Shown: positions 22,736 to 34,585, numbered from the stretch's first letter. The stretch is 64,000 nt of DNA from Symsagittifera roscoffensis (GCF_963678635.1 NC_087062.1:52650473-52714472); one strand, 5' to 3'. Numbers and translations: made by a program. The notes: a model not told the origin generated them from the sequence alone.

Positions 22736-23187
22736 AACTCTGGTCTCAGAAAAAATAAAAAATACCTGCCCTGAATAGCTAAATAAGGAATTAGGCGAGA
22801 CATGATTAGCCAACTTGTTGAATGCGAGGCGCCAGCACCAACCGCTTTGCTAGCGTACCACCAGAACACACTCTTTTTTTCAAGTTAAAACGAAAGCTGG
22901 TTGCTATGCGCAAGTGTAGATAGGACCACTTTTATCAATAACGCTCAGAGAAAAAGTATAAAAACCACATTTCAGACCAATGCTGATCTAAATTGGCCCT
23001 AGGAGCCAAATTTAATATCATTTGTTTCGAAACTGCGACAACTTTTTGGGTGATATATTGTATTAATAGGTGGCAACAGTCTCAGTCTTTGCAAAAAAAA
23101 ACTGGTTCGAGCGCGCTACGAAGCCATACCTCTGATCCTTGAGTCAAATGTATTAGCAACTGTTCCAAACCAAGATGGTAGACTTCA

Positions 23188-23809
23188 TTAACCATTGCAT
23201 AATTGCATTACTATTAGGCACAAAAAAAATAAAGCGAGAGACAAAACGGAGGAACAAAGTTTTGTATGAGTTTTAATTCGTGTAATGGAATTCACATGAG
23301 TTATGAGGCTGTATAAAACAACCTTAGCGCTCCCAAAATGTCGTCTCCAAAGGAACTCTTCAAGATGAGGAGGTAACCAGAGATCAATAACACTGCTCAC
23401 AGCTTTCCAATTTTTCGCGGCCTGTCTCCACATTGCTTCGATTTTATTTGTATGAGCCCCGGAGATTGGAGCCTTAAAGTTTTTGCTGTGCTCTACGGAT
23501 ACGTAGAGAGAAACTAATGGTCTCGTCTACATAAGGGAATCTAAGAGGACCAACCATCTTGGCTATGACAGATTCGTCTGTTTGAATAATTTTCCCTTGT
23601 CCCCAAATCTGTATTCGCAAAATTCCGATTTTGGAGGACCCAGAACAAATTTTTCGAAATAAAGCATATAAACTTACTACCGTTTTTAGACTAATTTCAA
23701 TTAGAGTGGAAACTCGGCAGAACGGCGTAATTACGGCAAAGAAAAAGAGCAAAATTACAATAACTTGAGTCGATAATTTCGAATTTACAGAAAACGAGTT
23801 TTTTCTCAA
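23188..23809 (-). pseudogene. Merlin/ISXO2-type DDE transposase remnant
   Basis: Two minus-strand frames (23809-23474 and 23433-23188) read as the start and end of an ISXO2-like (IS1595/Merlin) transposase. The first has SLKTVVSLYALFRKICS, matching the helix before the catalytic core, then WGQGKIIQTDES, the first catalytic Asp context. The second gives SGAHTNKIEAMWRQA and later LEEFLWRRHFG, the family's HTN-x-IE-x-x-W and C-terminal LAEFMWRRHFG signatures. The middle of the core, including the second Asp, is missing between about 23475 and 23530, and the frame changes. It is a deleted, non-functional copy; its terminal inverted repeats are not evident. Confidence 0.78.
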
Positions 23810-23946
23810 GGTTATAAGTTACGACAGCGGCTGTTAGTGTACCGATAAACATACTCAATTAAAGGTTTCTTGCTCTCACAACGCCTTTTGTACCTTCACA
23901 TTGGACATGGACAATTACGCGCCCTTTTCAGTAATTTTTTGCGAAA

Positions 23947-24040
23947 TAAAAACCTGTTCGCTTGAGATATTGCTAAGACTCTCGAATGTTTTATCTGAAG
24001 CTTTTCCTGCAAATAGCTAAATCAGAGTGTCTTTGCTAGA
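23947..24040. repeat. Dispersed 95-bp repeat, copy 2
   Basis: Matches 22145-22240. The two copies flank the MITE-like patch and the Merlin remnant, 1802 bp apart. Confidence 0.85.
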
Positions 24041-24675
24041 TCAGAGAGAGCAGTTGAATCTGTTGCATATACCACCTATGGTAAAACATCAACATTTTTT
24101 ATTGTTTTAAATCCGAATCACTGTTGATAAAGTTTAAATTTAAATATGATACCATATTTGAGCCCCACAACTTGTTCCTGAGGTTCAAAAAATCAGCCGA
24201 AAAAATTATTATGTAAAATAGTTTTTTCCTACTCGGCGAAGTTAATAGATGTGGAGCGAGAAGAAAAACATAACTCAAGTTTTTCTTTAAAAAAATTCTA
24301 AACAAATGATCCAGCATTCAAATCGCCACTACCGAACATGGCCTTAGGATCTGATCATTTCTTTAGACTGTTCCCGCATTGGAGTTCCATGAATAGAAAA
24401 CGATAATAATTGAGTTTGAATGTCAGTTTCGTTGTCAGTAATTTCATTAATAATCGACTTTTTCTCACTTTTGTGGAGACTGACAAAAACTTTAATTATA
24501 ATTGATTTTTTAAAAATTTTATTGAGATTTGAACATAAAAACTTCTACGATTTAACGTAGAATGGATTTTTTTGTTTTTTAACTTCTTTTTCTGGGCAAT
24601 TTTGGTAATTTTTTTTTCTTTTATGTTACACAATTACATGAAGTTTGTTCCTTTCAGCAGTTTGCTTGAGTCATT
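24041..24675. other. Intergenic, nothing recognised
   Basis: AT-rich sequence without a convincing gene or repeat; similarity to the tandem array begins near 24676. Confidence 0.45.
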
Positions 24676-25020
24676 AAAAATTTTGGGTTTTGGGCTAAAA
24701 TTGGAGGAGGACTAATCCCCCTTCCATTAACACCCACCCCTATCGTTTGCCCCTTTGCCTGTTAACAGCCATCTTCCCGACTGAACCAACCCATCTGAGC
24801 CAAACCCCCTCCCCAATTGAGTGCCACCTGGACCAACCCTCCACCCCCACACCCTGCCTGAACCAGATCAGTTGGGGGGGGGGGGGGGGGGGTTGGTTGT
24901 GGTTCAGGGGAGGGGGTTGTTGGGTTGGTTCAGGTGAGGGTTGGATTGGTTCAGGTGTGGAAAGGGGGAGGTGTTTGTTTAGGGGTTGGGTTGTTTTGGA
25001 CACAAGGAGACTGAACTAAC
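24676..25020. repeat. C-rich to G-rich switch block, copy in U1
   Basis: The plus strand is C-rich for about 190 bp, changes at a poly-G tract (about 24874-24892), and is then G-rich with repeated 'ggttcaggtgngggttgg' phrases. The two sides are an imperfect inverted repeat. Proline- and glycine-rich open frames through it are compositional artefacts. Confidence 0.85.
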
Positions 25021-25084
25021 CCATAATAATAGGATTGGACTTTTGTAGATGAAAAAATATTATTGCAAAATTAATTTACAAAAT

Positions 25085-25110
25085 TATATATATATATATA
25101 TATATATATG
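25085..25110. repeat. (TA)n microsatellite in U1
   Basis: A short run of alternating TA directly before 'gaaatctataaaactcgctg'. The same site is expanded in U2 and U4. Confidence 0.9.
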
Positions 25111-25342
25111 AAATCTATAAAACTCGCTGAAAAGGGACAATCTCACCTGAGCTCAGAAGGTCCAGTAAAAGTTTTATAAAGTTTATCACAACTATTAGGC
25201 TAATTGTGTGCCCAAAGATGTTGATGCAGATTGACTCTTTACTACCAACTTTTTCAGTATCTTTATTTAACTTTCAAGTCTTTTATGAAAAAAAAATAAT
25301 TTTTAATCTGGGAATTGCTGTGCAGTGACCTTAACGCAAATT

Positions 25343-27070
25343 TCAATCGTTTGTGTGAAAACATAGCTTAATGTTACCTGAGTGAAGGTCGTTCGCACAT
25401 TCAGTTTCAGCTTGCTGAAGCAGTTTTTCAGAAGAAAAACCAAAATATGCATCCAGTTTATCAATAAGTTCAAAAATTGTCTCCAATTCAGTTATCTTTT
25501 CATCTAGCAGTTCTTTTTTAAGGTTTCGGAGCACTATCTCGTAGTCGTCGGCTAGGTTTCCATCATCTAAATACCAAACGCTTTTTTTGGATTCAAGCCT
25601 TTTTTTATTAGCGTCTACCTTGTTTCTGCAAAAAGCGGTAGAGACTCTTGATCACCTTGTTGTGTTCCGTTTTATGACATAATGATGGAATTTCCGTGAA
25701 AAAAATAACTCGGTTTACTTTAGGCGCAATGCGTTTATTTGTTCTGATCCGGGTGGTCCGAAAAAACGTGATTCAGCATAGTTTCTCTAAAAAGCGAACT
25801 AAGTGCCATACTAAAGTGTAATTTAATTAAAACTGAGCACTTCGGGTTGTCAACACGCCCTATCAAACTTCTAAAGGAGTGTGCAGCATTTTTAGCTCCT
25901 CGTTTAGAAGCACATCTTACTTGAAAACTCCCTAAAAAGTTTTGTCGCTCTGCGAGAGCCTTGCTTTCTGCGCATCCAGACGCGATGCGTCTGAGCGTGT
26001 TGCCGATGTCAATTGGTCGCAAATTTCCGTCTATTTTTACGAGGGCTTTCCGTTCTATGACATAATGATGGAAATTCCGTGAAAAAAATAAATCGGTTTA
26101 CTGTAGGCGCAATGCGTTTATTTGTCCTGGTCCGGGTGGTCCGAAAAAACGTGATTCAGCATAGTTTCTCTAAAAAACGAACTAAATGCCAAACTAAAGT
26201 GTAATTTAATTAAAACTGAGCACTTCGGGTTGTCAACACGCTCTATCAAACTTCTAAAGGAGTGTGCAGCATTTTAGCTCCTCGTTTAGAAGCACATCCT
26301 ACTTGAAAACTCCCTAAAAAGTTTTGTCGCTCTGCGAGAGCCTTGCTTTCTGCGCATCCAGACGCGATGCGTCTGAGCGTGTTGCCGATGTCAATTGGTC
26401 GCAAATTTCCGTCTATTTTTACGAGGGCGATAAGTTTTACCTAGATACCAAGTTTTCATAGTTAGGAATCGAAAAATGTGCGATCTTGTCATTTGAAGCA
26501 GCCAGCCTTATTTCTCTTTTTTCTTCATCGAGCTTGCTGCTGATTAGCTTTGTTATCTGTTTGAGGTCTGTCTGGGGCGGGCTTGACCCTTGAAGAAGAG
26601 GTTTAGGCAGTGAAACAATATTGACTCTAATTTTTTTATCATAGAACTCATAGCTGTCGTTTGTTCACGACCACTTTTCCTGGGTTGTTCACGAAAAAAC
26701 AAGAAGGACGTCAAAAAACCAGCCAATAGGTAAAAATGTTTTTTATTGTAGAAGTTTTTATTCATTTCATCGAAATGACTTTCTGCCAAGGGAACACGCG
26801 AGTCCGTAGGTACTCTCTTGAGCAATCGAAAATTAAAAATGGCTGTATTTACATAATTATCTAGCACTGAGTGATCACCAGTTGAAACGTTACTGACGGA
26901 CTTCACTTAAACACACATAGGACATTGAAACCATTGGATTTTTATAGAGTCGGTAAGAGTTTTATTCGCACTTTTGATATGATAGGAATAAGAACTACAC
27001 TCACATTTTGTCCAAATTGAAAGCCGTGAAGGCTTAAGCATTCTTTGCTTGTACACTCCTTGATGTTTTT
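25343..27070 (-). pseudogene. Element A remnant in U1: PHD, N-term, duplicated RT, YLDD
   Basis: Read on the minus strand from 27070: a decayed PHD finger (CTSKEC at the start, QWFQCPMC at the end); an N-terminal segment with VLDNYVNT and RVPTDSRVPLAES; and an RT segment twice in tandem (26430-26048 and 26047-25665) with PIDIGNTLRRIASGCAESKA. An 'NGTQQGD' motif follows a stop, then YLDD at 25562-25573 and a short downstream piece ending at 25343. The endonuclease half is missing. In the RT motif the catalytic Asp is replaced: KLHFS where the copy at 58.5 kb has KLDFK. It is dead many times over. Confidence 0.88.
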
Positions 27071-27079
27071 CCTATCTTG

Positions 27080-27450
27080 ATGGCGCGGCGTAAAGGTTTT
27101 TAAAAAAGTGAAAATAGACTGGACACAGAGGGACTGAAATAACCCATAATAACAGGATTGGACTTTTATAGACGAAGAAAAATTATTGCAAACTTAATTT
27201 TAAAAAATTATATATATGAAATCTATAACACTCGCTAAAAAGGAACAATCTCATCCGAGCTCAGAAGGTGCAATAAAAGTGGCGCACCACAAGACTCCCC
27301 AGGCCAGGAACTCCTTCCCCCAGACCAGAGACCTACTTGACAGACCTGTCTTTAGAGTCCCTCAAAGGGCGCTCGACAAACAGGCGCAAACATCAAACAT
27401 CATATCTTTTTATAAAGTTTATCACAACTATTAGGGCTAATTGTGTGCCT
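27080..27450 (-). pseudogene. 5'-UTR-like block of element A in U1
   Basis: Matches the 5' leader of element A at 58498-58800 in inverted orientation. Shared features include 'gagcgccctttgaggg', 'gacaggtctgtcaagta', 'ggtggtgcgcca'-like and 'gagctcgg(a/g)tgagattg' stretches, and the 'gggttagttcagtc'-like end. Confidence 0.82.
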
Positions 27451-28017
27451 AAAGATGTTAATGCAGAATGACTCATTACTAGCAATTTTTTCAGTATCTT
27501 TATTTAACCTTCAAGTTTTTTATGAAAATAAAATAATTTTCACTCCAAAATTTTTCTTCCGGCAATTGTTGTGCAGTGACCTTAACGCAAATTTTAATCG
27601 TCCGTGTGAAAACATAGTTTAAAAATACCTTAGTCAAGGTCGTTCGCACATTCATTTCGGCGCTAAAATTTAAATGCAAATCTTGTTTGATGTATGAAAG
27701 ATTCAAGTTTTATTGTTAAATTGTCTTGACATACTTACTAATCTATTATATTAAAGTAAACTTAACTTCTCAGACTAAATGAGTTTAATTCTAAAGTCTT
27801 ATCTTCGCTGGACTAACCGGAGTTCCCTCATTTGCTTTATGGTTTGACTAAATTTTTACTTAATTTTGAAAAATTTTCCGTGGAAATGTGTTGCAGTGAC
27901 TTTTACGCAGTTATTAATTATTCGTGTGAAAACATAGTGTAATTATACTTGAGACAAGATCGTTTGCACATTCACGTCAGGCGCTAAAAGTTAACGTCAT
28001 ATCTTGCTCGGTGTCTG
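27451..28017. repeat. Non-coding sub-repeats between units
   Basis: Two copies of a roughly 100-bp motif (gcagtgacc, then acgcaaat, then gtgtgaaaacatagt, then ggtcgttcgcacattca) lie at about 27570-27665 and 27895-27990. A third diverged copy is at 25318-25400. Confidence 0.8.
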
Positions 28018-28360
28018 AAAAATTTTGGGATTTGGGCTAAAATTGGAGGAGGACTAATCCCCCTTCCATTAACACCCACCCCTATCGTTTGCCCCTTTGC
28101 CTGTTAACAGCCATCTTCCCGACTGAACCAACCCATCTGAGCCAAACCCCCTCCCCAATTGAGTGCCACCTGGACCAACCCTCCACCCCCACACCCTGCC
28201 TGAACCGGATCAGTTGGGGGGGGGGGGGCGGGTTGGTTGTGTTTCAGGGGAGGGGGTTGTTGGGTTGGTTCAGGTGAGGGTTGGATTGGTTCAGGTGCGG
28301 AAAGGGGGAAGTGTTTGTTCAGGGCATGGGTTGTGTTGGACACAAGGAGACTGAACTAAC
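28018..28360. repeat. C-rich to G-rich switch block, copy in U2
   Basis: Second copy of the block; its poly-G run (about 28215-28228) is shorter than in U1 and is broken by a C. Confidence 0.85.
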
Positions 28361-28420
28361 CCATAATAATAGAATTGGACTTTTGTAGATGAAAAAAAAA
28401 TTATTGCAAAATTAATTTAA

Positions 28421-28423
<3 letters not shown>

Positions 28424-28478
<55 letters not shown>
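28424..28478. repeat. (TA)n microsatellite in U2
   Basis: About 55 bp of alternating TA at the position equivalent to 25085-25110. Confidence 0.93.
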
Positions 28479-28483
<5 letters not shown>

Positions 28484-28729
28484 CTATAAAACTCGCTGAA
28501 AAGGAACAATCTCACCTGAGCTCAGAAGTTCCAGTAAAAGTTTTATAAAGTTTATAAAATTTATAAGATGTTGATGCAGATTGACTCATTACTACCAACT
28601 TTTTCAGTATCTTTATTTAACCTTCAAGTTTTCTATGAAAAAAAAATTTAATCCGGGAATTGCTTTGCAGTGACCCTAACGCAAAGTTCAATCGTTTGTA
28701 TGAAAACATAGCTTAATGTTACCTGAGTG

Positions 28730-30610
28730 AAGGTCGTTCGCACATTCAATTTCAGCTTGCTGAAGCAGTTTTTTAGGAGAAAAACCAAAATGTGCATCCA
28801 GCTTATCAATAAGTTCAAAAATTGTCTCCAATTCAGTTATCTTTTCATCAAGCAGTTCTTTTCGACAAGATCCGCCTATAGGAGAGTCAAGATTCTTAGT
28901 TCATACTTTGGTTTTGTTTTTATTTTTTTGTCATAATTTTTTAAAATTGACCTATAATTGTATTGTACTGTGTACCTTGAGTTTGTACCAGAAAGCATAA
29001 TTCATATTTTTTTCTGTTTAGACTTAAGCCATAGTCTTTTTCTGATATCAAATTTTTTTAAGGTTTCGGAGCACTATCTCGTAGTCGTTGGCTAGGTTTC
29101 CATCATCTAAATACCAAACGCTTTTTTTGGATTCAAGCCTTTTTTATTAGCGTCTACCTTGTTTCTGCAAAAAGCGGTAGAGACTCTTGATCACCTTGTT
29201 GTGTTCCGTTTTATGACATAATGATGGAATTTCCGTGAAAAAAATAACTCGGTTTACTTTAGGCGCAATGCGTTTATTTGTTCTGATCCGGGTGGTCCGA
29301 AAAAACGTGATTCAGCATAGTTTCTCTAAAAAGCAAACTAAGTGCCATACTAAAGTGTAATTTAATTAAAACTGAGCACTTCGGGTTGTCAACACGCCCT
29401 ATCAAACTTCTAAAGGAGTGTGCAGCATTTTTAGCTCCTCGTTTAGAAGCACATCTTACTTGAAAACTCCCTAAAAAGTTTTGTCGCTCTGCGAGAGCCT
29501 TGCTTTCTGCGCATCCAGACGCGATGCGTCTGAGCGTGTTGCCGATGTCAATTGGTCGCAAATTTCCGTCTATTTTTACGAGGGCTTTCCGTTCTATGAC
29601 ATAATGATGGAAATTCCGTGAAAAAAATAAATCGGTTTACTGTAGGCGCAATGCGTTTATTTGTCCTGGTCCGGGTGGTCCGAAAAAACGTGATTCAGCA
29701 TAGTTTCTCTAAAAAACGAACTAAATGCCAAACTAAAGTGTAATTTAATTAAAACTGAGCACTTCGGGTTGTCAACACGCTCTATCAAACTTCTAAAGGA
29801 GTGTGCAGCATTTTAGCTCCTCGTTTAGAAGCACATCCTACTTGAAAACTCCCTAAAAAGTTTTGTCGCTCTGCGAGAGCCTTGCTTTCTGCGCATCCAG
29901 ACGCGATGCGTCTGAGCGTGTTGCCGATGTCAATTGGTCGCAAATTTCCGTCTATTTTTACGAGGGCGATAAGTTTTACCTAGATACCAAGTTTTCATAG
30001 TTAGGAATCGAAAAATGTGCGATCTTGTCATTTGAAGCAGCCAGCCTTATTTCTCTTTTTTCTTCATCGAGCTTGCTGCTGACTAGCTTTGTTATCTGTT
30101 TGAGGTCTGTCTGGAGCGGGCTTGACCCTTGAAGAAGAGGTTTAGGCAGTGAAACAATATTGACTCTAATTTTTTTATCATAGAACTCATAGCTGTCGTT
30201 TGTTCACGACCACTTTTCCTGGGTTGTTCACGAAAAAACAAGAAGGACGTCAAAAAACCAGCCAATAGGTAAAAATGTTTTTTATTGTAGAAGTTTTTAT
30301 TCATTTAATCGAAATGACTTTCTGCCAAGGGAACACGCGAGTCCGTAGGTACTCTCTTGAGCAATCGAAAATTAAAAATGGCTGTATTTACATAATTATC
30401 TAGCACTGAGTGATCACCAGTTGAAACGTTACTGACGGACTTCACTTAAACACACATAGGACATTGAAACCATTGGATTTTTATAGAGTCGGTAAGAGTT
30501 TTATTCGCACTTTTGATATGATAGGAATAAGAACTACACTCACATCTTGTCCAAATTGAAAGCCGTGAAGGCTTAAGCATTCTTTGCTTGTACACTCCTT
30601 GATGTTTTTC
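28730..30610 (-). pseudogene. Element A remnant in U2
   Basis: Same order as U1 on the minus strand: PHD remnant, N-terminal piece, duplicated RT segment (29969-29587 and 29586-29204), GTQQGD and YLDD, then a 3' piece split by the 190-bp insert. It carries the same His-for-Asp change in the RT catalytic motif. Confidence 0.87.
28863..29050. repeat. 190-bp insertion present in U2-U5, absent from U1
   Basis: U1 reads 'agcagttctt' directly into 'ttaaggtttcgg' (25507-25530). U2 has about 190 bp between these phrases, from 'cgacaagatccgcc' to 'gatatcaaa'. The same insert is in U3 (about 31889-32085), U4 (about 35424-35615) and U5 (about 38429-38620). No coding content and no clear terminal repeats. 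Confidence 0.85.
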
Positions 30611-31545
30611 CTATCTTGATGGCGCGGCGTAAAGGTTTTTAAAAAAGTGAAAATAGACTGGACACAGAGGGACTGAAATAACCCATAATAACAGGATTGG
30701 ACTTTTATAGACGAAGAAAAATTATTGCAAACTTAATTTTAAAAAATTATATATATCAAATCTATAACACTCGCTAAAAAGGAACAATCTCATCCGAGCT
30801 CAGAAGGTGCAATAAAAGTGGCGCACCACAAGACTCCCCAGGCCAGGAACTCCTTCCCCCAGACCAGAGACCTACTTGACAGACCTGTCTTTAGAGTCCC
30901 TCAAAGGGCGCTCGACAAACAGGCGCAAACATCAAACATCATATCTTTTTATAAAGTTTATCACAACTATTAGGGCTAATTGTGTGCCTAAAGATGTTAA
31001 TGCAGAATGACTCATTACTAGCAATTTTTTCAGTATCTTTATTTAACCTTCAAGTTTTTATGAAAATAAAATAATTTTCACTCCAAAATTTTTCCTCCGG
31101 CAATTGTTGTGCAGTGACCTTAACGCAAATTTTAATCGTCCGTGTGAAAACATAGTTTAAAAATACCTTAGTCAAGGTCGTTCGCACATTCATTTTGGCG
31201 CTAAAATTTAAATGCAAATCTTGTTTGATGTATGAAAGATTCAAGTTTTATTGTTAAATTGTCTTGACATACTTACTAATCTATTATATTAAAGTAAACT
31301 TAACTTCTCAGACTAAATGAGTTTAATTCTAAAGTCTTGTCTTCGCTGGACTAACCGGAGTTCCCTCATTTGCTTTATGGTTTGACTAAATTTTTACTTA
31401 ATTTTGAAAAATTTTCTGTGGAAATGTGTTGCAGTGACTTTTACGCAGTTATTAATTATTCGTGTGAAAACATAGTGTAATTATACTTGAGACAAGATCG
31501 TTTGCACATTCACGTCAGGCGCTAAAAGTTAACGTCATATCTTGC

Positions 31546-34500
31546 CTGAGCTCAGAAGGTCCAGTAAAAATTTTATAAAGTTTATAAAATTTATAAGATG
31601 TTGATGCAGATTGACTCATTACTACCAACTTTTTCAGTATCTTTATTTAACCTTCATGTTTTCTATGAAAAAAAATTTAATCCGGGAATTGCTTTGCAGT
31701 GACCCTAACGCAAAGTTCAATCGTTTGTATGAAAACATAGTTTAATGTTACCTGAGTGAAGGTCGTTCGCACATTCAATTTCAGCTTGCTGAAGCAGTTT
31801 TTTAGGAGAAAAACCAAAATGTGCATCCAGCTTATCAATAAGTTCAAAAATTGTCTCCAATTCAGTTATCTTTTCATCTAGCAGTTCTTTTCGACAAGAT
31901 CCGCCTATAGGAGAGTCAAGATTCTTAGTTCATCCTTTGGTTTTGTTTTTATTTTTTTGTCATAATTTTTTAAAATTGACCTATAATTGTATTGTACTGT
32001 GTACCTTGAGTTTGTACCAGAAAGCATAATTCATATTTTTTTCTGTTTAGACTTAAGCCATAGTCTTTTTCTGATATCAAATTTTTTTAAGGTTTCGGAG
32101 CACTATCTCGTAGTCGTTGGCTAGGTTTCCATCATCTAAATACCAAACGCTTTTTTGGATTCAAGCCTTTTTTATTAGCGTCTACCTTGTTTCTGCAAAA
32201 AGCGGTAGAGACTCTTGATCACCTTGTTGTGTTCCGTTTTATGACATAATGATGGAATTTCCGTGAAAAAAATAACTCGGTTTACTTTAGGCGCAATGCG
32301 TTTATTTGTTCTGATCCGGGTGGTCCGAAAAAACGTGATTCAGCATAGTTTCTCTAAAAAGCAAACTAAGTGCCATACTAAAGTGTAATTTAATTAAAAC
32401 TGAGCACTTCGGGTTGTCAACACGCCCTATCAAACTTCTAAAGGAGTGTGCAGCATTTTTAGCTCCTCGTTTAGAAGCACATCTTACTTGAAAACTCCCT
32501 AAAAAGTTTTGTCGCTCTGCGAGAGCCTTGCTTTCTGCGCATCCAGACGCGATGCGTCTGAGCGTGTTGCCGATGTCAATTGGTCGCAAATTTCCGTCTA
32601 TTTTTACGAGGGCTTTCCGTTCTATGACATAATGATGGAAATTCCGTGAAAAAAATAAATCGGTTTACTGTAGGCGCAATGCGTTTATTTGTCCTGGTCC
32701 GGGTGGTCCGAAAAAACGTGATTCAGCATAGTTTCTCTAAAAAACGAACTAAATGCCAAACTAAAGTGTAATTTAATTAAAACTGAGCACTTCGGGTTGT
32801 CAACACGCTCTATCAAACTTCTAAAGGAGTGTGCAGCATTTTAGCTCCTCGTTTAGAAGCACATCCTACTTGAAAACTCCCTAAAAAGTTTTGTCGCTCT
32901 GCGAGAGCCTTGCTTTCTGCGCATCCAGACCCGATGCGTCTGAGCGTGTTGCCGATGTCAATTGGTCGCAAATTTCCGTCTATTTTTACGAGGGCGATAA
33001 GTTTTACCTAGATACCAAGTTTTCATAGTTAGGAATCGAAAAATGTGCGATCTTGTCATTTGAAGCAGCCAGCCTTATTTCTCTTTTTTCTTCATCGAGC
33101 TTGCTGCTGACTAGCTGTGTTATCTGTTTGAGGTCTGTCTGGAGCGGGCTTGACCCTTGAAGAAGAGGTTTAGGCAGTGAAACAATATTGACTCTAATTT
33201 TTTTATCATAGAACTCATAGCTGTCGTTTGTTCACGACCACTTTTCCTGGGTTGTTCACGAAAAAACAAGAAGGACGTCAAAAAACCAGCCAATAGGTAA
33301 AAATGTTTTTTATTGTAGAAGTTTTTATTCATTTAATCGAAATGACTTTCTGCCAAGGGAACACGCGAGTCCGTAGGTACTCTCTTGAGCAATCGAAAAT
33401 TAAAAATGGCTGTATTTACATAATTATCTAGCACTGAGTGATCACCAGTTGAAACGTTACTGACGGACTTCACTTAAACACACATAGGACATTGAAACCA
33501 TTGGATTTTTATAGAGTCGGTAAGAGTTTTATTCGCACTTTTGATATGATAGGAATAAGAACTACACTCACATCTTGTCCAAATTGAAAGCCGTGAAGGC
33601 TTAAGCATTCTTTGCTTGTACACTCCTTGATGTTTTTCCTATCTTGATGGCGCGGCGTAAAGGTTTTTAAAAAAGTGAAAATAGACTGGACACAGAGGGA
33701 CTGAAATAACCCATAATAACAGGATTGGACTTTTATAGACGAAGAAAAATTATTGCAAACTTAATTTTAAAAAATTATATATATCAAATCTATAACACTC
33801 GCTAAAAAGGAACAATCTCATCCGAGCTCAGAAGGTGCACTAAAAGTGGCGCACCACAAGACTCCCCAGGCCAGGAACTCCTTCCCCCAGACCAGAGACC
33901 TACTTGACAGACCTGTCTTTAGAGTCCCTCAAAGGGCGCTCGACAAACAGGCGCAAACATCAAACATCATATCTTTTTATAAAGTTTATCACAACTATTA
34001 GGGCTAATTGTGTGCCTAAAGATGTTAATGCAGAATGACTCATTACTAGCAATTTTTTCAGTATCTTTATTTAACCTTCAAGTTTTTTATGAAAATAAAA
34101 TAATTTTCACTCCAAAATTTTTCTTCCGGCAATTGTTGTGCAGTGACCTTAACGCAAATTTTAATCGTCCGTGTGAAAACATAGTTTAAAAATACCTTAG
34201 TCAAGGTCGTTCGCACATTCATTTCGGCGCTAAAATTTAAATGCAAATCTTGTTTGATGTATGAAAGATTCAAGTTTTATTGTTAAATTGTCTTGACATA
34301 CTTACTAATCTATTATATTAAAGTAAACTTAACTTCTCAGACTAAATGAGTTTAATTCTAAAGTCTTATCTTCGCTGGACTAACCGGAGTTCCCTCATTT
34401 GCTTTATGGTTTGACTAAATTTTTACTTAATTTTGAAAAATTTTCCGTGGAAATGTGTTGCAGTGACTTTTACGCAGTTATTAATTATTCGTGTGAAAAC

Positions 34501-34585
34501 ATAGTGTAATTATACTTGAGACAAGATCGTTTGCACATTCACGTCAGGCGCTAAAAGTTAACGTCATATCTTGCTCGGTGTCTGA
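31546..34585. repeat. Array unit U3 (no G-rich block)
   Basis: Starts at 'ctgagctcagaaggtcc' directly after 'gtcatatcttgc'. The whole C-rich/G-rich block and (TA)n found in U1, U2 and U4 are absent. Equivalent RT positions in U2 and U3 are 3028 bp apart. Confidence 0.9.
31758..33640 (-). pseudogene. Element A remnant in U3
   Basis: Same coding pieces as U2 with the same shared defects and a few private substitutions, for example in the second RT copy ('gacccgatgcg' at about 32928). Confidence 0.87.

Larger units (their letters stand above)
24676..28017. repeat. Array unit U1 (with G-rich block, without 190-bp insert)
   Basis: First of five tandem units made from a dead minus-strand element A. 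Left to right on the plus strand it holds a C-rich/G-rich block, a (TA)n run, the 3' coding piece with YLDD, the RT segment twice, the N-terminal coding part, a 5'-UTR-like block and non-coding repeats. It differs from U2-U5 in lacking an insertion of about 190 bp in the RT 3' piece. Confidence 0.9.
28018..31545. repeat. Array unit U2 (with G-rich block and 190-bp insert)
   Basis: Same layout as U1 plus an insertion of about 190 bp at 28863-29050. The (TA)n run at 28424-28478 is longer than in U1. Equivalent RT positions in U1 and U2 are 3539 bp apart. Confidence 0.9.

Noticed and set aside
24874-25000. Telomeric or subtelomeric repeat
   Set aside because: The G-rich phrases are irregular and not a short telomere motif; the block lies within an interstitial array.
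24740-25019. Proline-rich and glycine-rich open frames on both strands (also at 28089-28354 and 34649-34931)
   Set aside because: They arise from the C-rich/G-rich block; the poly-G length varies between copies and shifts frame, and no domain is visible.
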